A DNA stretch of 5,013 nt from Rhizorhabdus sp. (GTDB lineage: Bacteria > Pseudomonadota > Alphaproteobacteria > Sphingomonadales > Sphingomonadaceae): the NCBI GenBank assembly GCA_004297635.1, contig SCUQ01000574.1, positions 1-5,013 of the forward strand. Direction: 5' to 3'. Made by a program: the position numbers and the translations under genes. The notes below the pieces were generated by a model. That model saw only the letters and a program-made list of their open reading frames with translations, did no database searches and was not told the origin of the DNA. The number at the start of each line of letters is the position of its first letter. Position 1 is the stretch's first letter. Below, piece by piece: positions 1-5,013 of the stretch.

Positions 1-313
1 CGACGCTGCCGATCGACGGCAGCGCTTCGCCGCGGAAGCCCAGCGTCGTGACGGATTCGATGGCGTCATCCGGAAGTTTCGACGTCGCGTGCCGTTCCAT
101 GGCGAGCGCAATCTCGTCCGGCGCCATGCCGCAGCCGTCATCGGCGACATCGATCAGGGAAAGCCCCCCTTCTGAAAGGCTTATCGAAATTCGCGTGGCG
201 CCGGCGTCGATCGAATTCTCGACCAGTTCCTTCAGCGCGCTGGCCGGCCTTTCGACCACTTCACCGGCAGCGATGCGATTGACCAGATGTTCCGGCAGGC
301 GGCGTATTGACAT
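1..313 (-). CDS. mutL: DNA mismatch repair protein MutL, N-terminal part (cut by window edge)
   Basis: MutL is the GHKL-family ATPase that links mismatch recognition by MutS to downstream strand removal in the cytoplasm. Only the first 104 codons are here; the gene runs off the left edge. The reading frame shows the MutL signature from the start. '[19 protein letters not shown]' spans residues 12-30, followed by ENSIDAGAT, which carries the ATP-binding motif I residues E29 (catalytic base position) and N33 (Mg2+ ligand position). DDGCG at residues 58-62 is motif II, RHATSK lies at 74-79, and LGFRGEAL at 91-98 is the ATP-lid motif. The numbering of the first motifs matches E. coli MutL. The ATG complement is at 311-313, and an AGGACG ribosome-binding site lies 6 bases upstream, so the start is well supported. 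It is transcribed divergently from mreB. No frameshift or stop is visible in the part present. Confidence 0.96.
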   Translation of the reverse strand, partial: MSIRRLPEHLVNRIAAGEVVERPASALKELVENSIDAGATRISISLSEGGLSLIDVADDGCGMAPDEIALAMERHATSKLPDDAIESVTTLGFRGEALPSIGSV

Positions 314-319
314 GGGACT

Positions 320-325
320 CGTCCT
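320..325 (-). promoter_or_regulatory. Shine-Dalgarno site of mutL
   Basis: On the minus strand the sequence reads AGGACG, six bases before the mutL ATG. It resembles the AGGAGG consensus and is one of the clearer ribosome-binding sites in the window, and it fixes the mutL start. Confidence 0.6.
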
Positions 326-352
326 AGCCCAAGCGGCGGCCTTCCGCATCCC

Positions 353-382
353 TTGATAAGCGCTGGATTTTGCCAGTAGATC
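353..382 (+). promoter_or_regulatory. Tentative sigma-70-type promoter for mreB operon
   Basis: TTGATA at 353-358 matches the -35 consensus TTGACA at five of six positions. An 18-base spacer leads to a poor -10 candidate, TAGATC at 377-382. It would give a leader of roughly 65-70 bases before the mreB ATG at 456. The 142-base gap between mutL and mreB must hold the promoters for both directions unless they lie inside the genes. I see no good -10/-35 pair for mutL, no strong hairpin terminator and no recognisable operator. The -10 match is weak, so this is a candidate only. Confidence 0.2.
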
Positions 383-437
383 TGGGCGCTGATCGCAGGA
401 TGCTAGCGATGCACTTTCCGGCCTGGGGCGGGCCTAA

Positions 438-1496
<1,059 letters not shown>

Positions 1497-1515
1497 GCCG
1501 ACGTACCGGCCGGCG

Positions 1516-2391
1516 ATGGCGGCGCCCCGGCACCGGCGTCGAGGCTTTTCCCGACGGGTCCAATATGGCCTGTTTGCGGGCTATGTCATTGCGATCAGCG
1601 GCATATTGCTCGGCGCCGCGCTGCTGCTCGTCGCCCGGCTCGATCCGCGCGCCTTCGGCACCCTGCGCGGGGTCGTCGTCGATGCCGGCGCGCTGTTCAC
1701 CGGCATCGGCCGGGTCGGGGTCGAGGGTCTCCATGGCGCCGGGGATTCGATCTCGGCCTATGTCGAGGCAGGAAGCCAGAACGAGGCACTGAAGCGCGAG
1801 CTGGCGCGCGAGCGCCGCGCCGTCATCGCCGCCAAGGTGATCGCGGCCGAGAATATCCGCCTCAAGAAGCTCGCCAGGCTGGCCGAACATCTTCCCGCCC
1901 CGATCCTGTCGGCCCGGCTGATAGGATCCACCCCGACCGGGCAGCGCCGTTTCGCCACGCTTTCGGCCGGCACGTCGGAGGGTGTTCGCCCCGGCATGAC
2001 GGTACGCTCCGCCGAAGGCCTGGTCGGCCGGGTCTATGAGAGCGGAATTTTCGCGTCGCGCGTCTTGTTGCTGACCGATGGCGAGACCGCGGTGCCGGTG
2101 AAGATCACCCGCAGCGGCCAGGCGGCGCTGGCCACCGGCCAGGGTGACGGAACGATGGAGGTCCGCGCCCTGATCGCGGGCGGCAGCCCCTTCCGGCGCG
2201 GCGATCTGGTCGTCACATCGGGCACCGGCGGCGTGTACACACCCAACACGCCCGTCGCCGTCGTGACCACTGTTCGGGGTGATCGCGCCGTCGCCCGCCC
2301 GCTCGCCGATCCCGCTCGGGCCGACTTCGCGGCGGTTTTCCCGATCTTCCAGGCGCCCGTCGCCGATCTTCCGTCGCAACCCAAGCCATGA
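1516..2391 (+). CDS. mreC: Rod shape-determining protein MreC
   Basis: MreC is a bitopic inner-membrane protein whose periplasmic part binds and activates PBP2 in the elongasome. In these 291 residues I see a basic cytoplasmic N-terminus (MAAPRHRRRGFSRR), a transmembrane helix at about 17-40, and a charged, Ala/Leu/Arg/Glu-rich helix at about 88-124 fitting the coiled coil. The beta-rich MreC core covers about 128-277. Family motifs include GVRPGMTVRSAEGLVGRV (156-173), VLLLTD (183-188) and GDLVVTSGTGGVYTPNTPV (229-247). It ends in a short Pro-containing tail and is of ordinary family length. The ATG at 1516 has no clear Shine-Dalgarno, and with only 19 bases after the mreB stop translation may depend on coupling. 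Its stop overlaps the mreD start as ATGA. Confidence 0.94.
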   Translation: MAAPRHRRRGFSRRVQYGLFAGYVIAISGILLGAALLLVARLDPRAFGTLRGVVVDAGALFTGIGRVGVEGLHGAGDSISAYVEAGSQNEALKRELARERRAVIAAKVIAAENIRLKKLARLAEHLPAPILSARLIGSTPTGQRRFATLSAGTSEGVRPGMTVRSAEGLVGRVYESGIFASRVLLLTDGETAVPVKITRSGQAALATGQGDGTMEVRALIAGGSPFRRGDLVVTSGTGGVYTPNTPVAVVTTVRGDRAVARPLADPARADFAAVFPIFQAPVADLPSQPKP

Positions 2392-2900
2392 TCGCGCGCA
2401 GGGGCAACCCCTATATGGAGCGCTCCGCACTGCGGGTGACGCTGATCCCCGTCCTGTCGGTCCTTGCCGGATCCGCCATGGCGCTGGTGCCTGTGATCGC
2501 GACCGAGCCGATCGTGCCGCCCTTCGGCCTGATGATGTTGCTTGCCTGGCGCCTGCTGAGGCCCGAAATCTGGCCCGTCTGGGCGGCCTTGCCGCTAGGG
2601 CTGGCGGACGACCTGATGAGCGGCCATTATCTTGGCACGGCGATGATATTGTGGACGGTGGCCTTTCTCGTGCTTGAATGGGTGGATCAGCTGTTGCTGT
2701 GGCGCGAAGGATGGATCGAATGGGCGATTGCCGCCGTCGCCCTGCCCGCGCTCGGCGTCGGGGCCTGGGCGTTGTCGCAACCAGGTGACAGCCATACGTC
2801 GGTGCTCACCATCCTGCCGCAGACTATCGGTGCCGTCCTGCTGTTTCCGGCGATATTGCGGCTCACCGCGGCCCTCGACACGTGGCGGCTCAAACGGTGA
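2388..2900 (+). CDS. mreD: Rod shape-determining membrane protein MreD
   Basis: MreD is a small polytopic inner-membrane protein that partners MreC in the elongasome; its biochemical role is less defined than that of MreB or PBP2. The product is 170 residues, the usual size, with hydrophobic segments at about 16-38, 44-56, 61-73, 79-98, 109-131 and 141-161, giving five or six membrane passes. The LLAWRLLRPEIWP stretch (51-63) and GLADDLMSGHYLG (71-83) fit the conserved central MreD region, the latter resembling the family G-L-x-x-D-x-x-x-G-x-x-L-G pattern. The ATG at 2388 overlaps the mreC stop by four bases. An in-frame ATG at 2415 has an AGGGG sequence about nine bases upstream and is a possible shorter start; both precede the first membrane helix. 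The stop overlaps the mrdA start. Confidence 0.9.
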   Translation: MIARRGNPYMERSALRVTLIPVLSVLAGSAMALVPVIATEPIVPPFGLMMLLAWRLLRPEIWPVWAALPLGLADDLMSGHYLGTAMILWTVAFLVLEWVDQLLLWREGWIEWAIAAVALPALGVGAWALSQPGDSHTSVLTILPQTIGAVLLFPAILRLTAALDTWRLKR

Positions 2901-4897
2901 AGCGCACTCGCCTCATCACCGAGCAGACCCAGGCCTATACCTTCACCCGCCGCGCTTTCTTCCTGGGCGGCGCCCAGGCCGCAGTCGGGCTGGTGCTGGC
3001 AGGGCGCATGGCCTGGCTTTCGATCGCGCAGAATGAGCGCTACACGTCGCTATCCGAAAGCAACCGGGTCCAGCTCACCCTGGTGCCGCCGCGGCGGGGT
3101 TGGATCATCGACCGCAATGGCAAGCCTATCGCGATCAATCGAACCACATTTCGCGTCGATATCATTCCCGACCAGTTGAAGAGCCCCGATGCCGTGCTTG
3201 GACAGCTTCGGCAACTGCTCACGCTGACCGCCGACGATCTCGATCGGATCCGCAGCGACCTCAAGGCCGCCCGGGGCTATCAGCCGGTGCCGGTAGCCGA
3301 AAATATCGACTATGAGCATTTCGCAGCGGTGAGCGTCCACCAGCCTTCGCTTCCCGGCGTGGCGCCAGCGAGCGGCTATGGCCGCTATTATCCGGGCGGA
3401 GCCGCCGTCGCTCATCTCGTCGGCTATGTCGGCCCCGCATCGGCCGCCGATTATGACAAGACGAAAGATCCGCTGCTGATCACGCCAGGTTTCAAGATCG
3501 GCAAGGAAGGTCTTGAACGTACAATGGAAAAATGGCTCCGCGGAAAACCCGGCGCCAAGCGTAGCGAGGTCACGGCACATGGCAAGGTGGTCCGCGAACT
3601 GACCACCAGACCGGAGGTCGTAGGCAACGCCCTGCAACTGACCATCGACGCCGGGCTACAGCGTTATGCCGCCGCGCGGCTCGGGCCGGAGAGCGCCTCG
3701 GCCGTGGTGATCGATACTCGGACCGGCGGTATCCTCGCGATGGCCTCTATGCCGGCCTATGATCCGAACAGCTTCTCCGACGGCATCAGCCACGCAGAAT
3801 GGGATCTGCTCTCGAACGACGATCATCTGCCGCTCACCAACAAGGTGATGCAGGGCCTCTATCCGCCGGGATCCACGGTGAAGCCGATGGTCGCGCTCGC
3901 CCTGCTCGAGGCCGGGGTCGATCCGAACCAGACGGTATCCTGCTCGGGACGCTATCGACTGGGCAATACCTATTTCCACTGCTGGCGGCGCGGTGGACAT
4001 GGACCGGTGGACATGAACCGGGCGATCGCCGCCAGTTGCGACGTCTATTTCTACACCATGGCCCGCCTGATCGGCATCGATCCGATCGCCGCTATGGCTC
4101 GCAAGCTGGGGCTCGGCCAGGAATTCGATCTCCCCATGCCCTCGCAGCGTTACGGGACCGTGCCCGACACCGCCTGGAAGGCCCGGCGGTACAAGGGTGC
4201 CAAGTGGAGCGGATATGATACGCTCAACTCTACGATCGGCCAGGGGTACATGCTCGCCAATCCGCTGCAGCTGGCCATGATGGCGGCGCGGATCGCCAGC
4301 GGCAATGCGATCGTGCCGCGCATGATCGTGAACAAGCGCTATCCTCCGCAGGGCGGAGCGCTGGACGTGGGGAGCGATCATCTCGCCTTCGTTCGCGAGG
4401 CGATGAGCGGCGTCGTCAATGGGCCGTTCGGAACCGGTGGTTCGGGGCGCCTGAATCTTCCCGGTGGCGAACTGATGGGTGGCAAGACGGGCACGGCGCA
4501 GGTGCGCCGCATCACCATGGCGATGCGCGCCGGCGGTGGCGAGTTCGGCGGCTATGGCGTGCCGTGGAAATATCGCGATCACGGCCTGTTCGTCGGCTTC
4601 GCGCCGGTTCATGATCCCCGCTATGCCGTGTCGGTGGTGATCGAACATGGCATGCATGGCGCCGCCGGCGCGCCGATCGCGCGCGACATCCTTACCTGGC
4701 TTTACGACCGAAAACGCGCTGAGGACCGGCTCGCCTTCCTGGAGCAGGGCTGGGGCGGCTCGATCGAGGCCCGCATGGCGCGCAAGGCCGAAGCCTGGGC
4801 GCATCGCAACGATCCCAAGCCGACGGATACGCCGCCGGATAAAGGCACCCAGGCCTCCCCTTCCCCGCCTGCCACCGAAGAGGCGGACCCCGAATGA
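2897..4897 (+). CDS. mrdA: Penicillin-binding protein 2 (elongasome peptidoglycan D,D-transpeptidase)
   Basis: PBP2 is the class B PBP that cross-links side-wall peptidoglycan with RodA. From GTG 2897 it has 666 residues: a short cytoplasmic tail, membrane anchor at about 21-44, PBP dimerisation/pedestal domain about 60-240 (PPRRGWIIDRNGKPIAIN at 64-81), and transpeptidase domain about 265-602. Active-site motifs are S326-T-V-K329 (nucleophile and general base), S380-C-D382 (the SxD version of SxN found in PBP2) and K530-T-G532. C349, C362, H368 and C381 are spaced like the zinc ligands known in some PBP2s. A charged, then Pro/Thr/Glu-rich tail (about 606-666) looks disordered. The frame is open to GTG 2882, but 2897 gives a GTGA overlap with the mreD stop and has GGCGG eight bases upstream, so I prefer it. 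A TRRAFFL motif precedes the anchor. rodA follows with a 4-base overlap. Confidence 0.96.
   Translation: MKRTRLITEQTQAYTFTRRAFFLGGAQAAVGLVLAGRMAWLSIAQNERYTSLSESNRVQLTLVPPRRGWIIDRNGKPIAINRTTFRVDIIPDQLKSPDAVLGQLRQLLTLTADDLDRIRSDLKAARGYQPVPVAENIDYEHFAAVSVHQPSLPGVAPASGYGRYYPGGAAVAHLVGYVGPASAADYDKTKDPLLITPGFKIGKEGLERTMEKWLRGKPGAKRSEVTAHGKVVRELTTRPEVVGNALQLTIDAGLQRYAAARLGPESASAVVIDTRTGGILAMASMPAYDPNSFSDGISHAEWDLLSNDDHLPLTNKVMQGLYPPGSTVKPMVALALLEAGVDPNQTVSCSGRYRLGNTYFHCWRRGGHGPVDMNRAIAASCDVYFYTMARLIGIDPIAAMARKLGLGQEFDLPMPSQRYGTVPDTAWKARRYKGAKWSGYDTLNSTIGQGYMLANPLQLAMMAARIASGNAIVPRMIVNKRYPPQGGALDVGSDHLAFVREAMSGVVNGPFGTGGSGRLNLPGGELMGGKTGTAQVRRITMAMRAGGGEFGGYGVPWKYRDHGLFVGFAPVHDPRYAVSVVIEHGMHGAAGAPIARDILTWLYDRKRAEDRLAFLEQGWGGSIEARMARKAEAWAHRNDPKPTDTPPDKGTQASPSPPATEEADPE
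4877..4887 (+). promoter_or_regulatory. Shine-Dalgarno-like purine run ahead of rodA
   Basis: GAAGAGGCGGA lies inside the last codons of mrdA and ends six bases before the rodA ATG at 4894. It is the best ribosome-binding match among the internal operon genes, suggesting that rodA can start translation efficiently on its own as well as by coupling to mrdA. Confidence 0.45.
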
Positions 4898-5013
4898 ACC
4901 GCGACTCGATCGTGCCGATGCCGCTACGCCACATTCCGTGGCGGCTGCTGCTGCTTGTCGTCGCGGTCGGTGGCTTCGGGCTGGTGGTCCTCTATTCGGC
5001 GGCCGGCGGCAGC
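4894..5013 (+). CDS. rodA: Rod shape-determining protein RodA, N-terminal part (cut by window edge)
   Basis: RodA is the SEDS-family peptidoglycan glycosyltransferase that polymerises lipid II and works as a pair with PBP2. Only 40 codons are present. They read as a short polar N-terminus (MNRDSIVPMPLRHIPW) leading into a first transmembrane helix at about 17-34, followed by VLYSAAGGS (32-40). That last segment fits the end of the first membrane helix in RodA, where L-Y-S-A-x-G is conserved. The ATG overlaps the mrdA stop as ATGA, and a good purine-rich ribosome-binding site precedes it. The identification rests on the short motif plus the near-invariant position directly after PBP2. FtsW, the division paralogue, is less likely in this context. 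The catalytic region is outside the window. Confidence 0.88.
   Translation, partial: MNRDSIVPMPLRHIPWRLLLLVVAVGGFGLVVLYSAAGGS

Noticed and set aside
48..356. 102-codon plus-strand open frame opposite mutL
   Set aside because: The minus strand encodes an unambiguous MutL N-terminus; the plus-strand frame is Ser/Ala-rich and has no known motif.
420..434. GGCC...GGCC possible hairpin before mreB
   Set aside because: The 4-base stem is self-complementary by chance in GC-rich DNA, with no U tract and no known riboswitch or leader pattern.
1497..1515. Possible terminator or promoter in the mreB-mreC gap, with a CCGGCCGG palindrome
   Set aside because: Nineteen bases are too few for a terminator plus start signals, there is no T run, and the genes are co-oriented members of one operon.
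1803..1821. GC-rich inverted repeat with a 6-base stem inside mreC
   Set aside because: It lies in the coding region of the coiled coil, where Ala/Arg/Glu codons readily make GCGC palindromes. There is no T run, so it is not a terminator.
3656..4804. 382-codon open frame on the minus strand opposite mrdA
   Set aside because: It is antisense to the catalytic domain of PBP2, whose motifs are intact. The His/Arg/Ala-rich composition is typical of reverse-frame artefacts.

Overview
This window looks like a high-GC alphaproteobacterium, most probably a member of the Sphingomonadales (Sphingomonas/Sphingobium-like). That placement is inferred from how the MreB, MreC, MreD and PBP2 sequences read, from strong GC bias at third codon positions, and from the gene order. 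No search was run.

Layout. Positions 1-313 on the minus strand hold the 5' end of mutL (DNA mismatch repair), which runs off the left edge. A 142-base divergent gap (314-455) separates it from a tightly packed plus-strand operon: mreB (456-1496), mreC (1516-2391), mreD (2388-2900), mrdA encoding PBP2 (2897-4897, open to 2882), and the first 40 codons of rodA (4894 to the right edge). There is no gene-free stretch over 300 bases. Gaps inside the operon are 19 bases (mreB-mreC) or negative: mreC-mreD and mrdA-rodA overlap by 4 bases, and mreD-mrdA most likely does too.

The operon encodes the core of the Rod complex (elongasome). MreB is the actin-like filament under the membrane. MreC and MreD are the bitopic and polytopic membrane partners. 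PBP2 is the transpeptidase and RodA its SEDS glycosyltransferase partner. Together they insert peptidoglycan along the side wall. The order mreBCD-mrdA-rodA on one transcript is the classical alphaproteobacterial arrangement, and the stop-start overlaps suggest translational coupling.

Overall this is a conserved housekeeping locus. I see no mobile element, CRISPR, tRNA/rRNA, toxin-antitoxin or obviously new system. The points most worth a second look are a Cys/Cys/His/Cys putative zinc site in PBP2, a twin-arginine-like motif ahead of its membrane anchor, the repeated 4-base stop-start overlaps (which also bear on the PBP2 start), and the short divergent control region.
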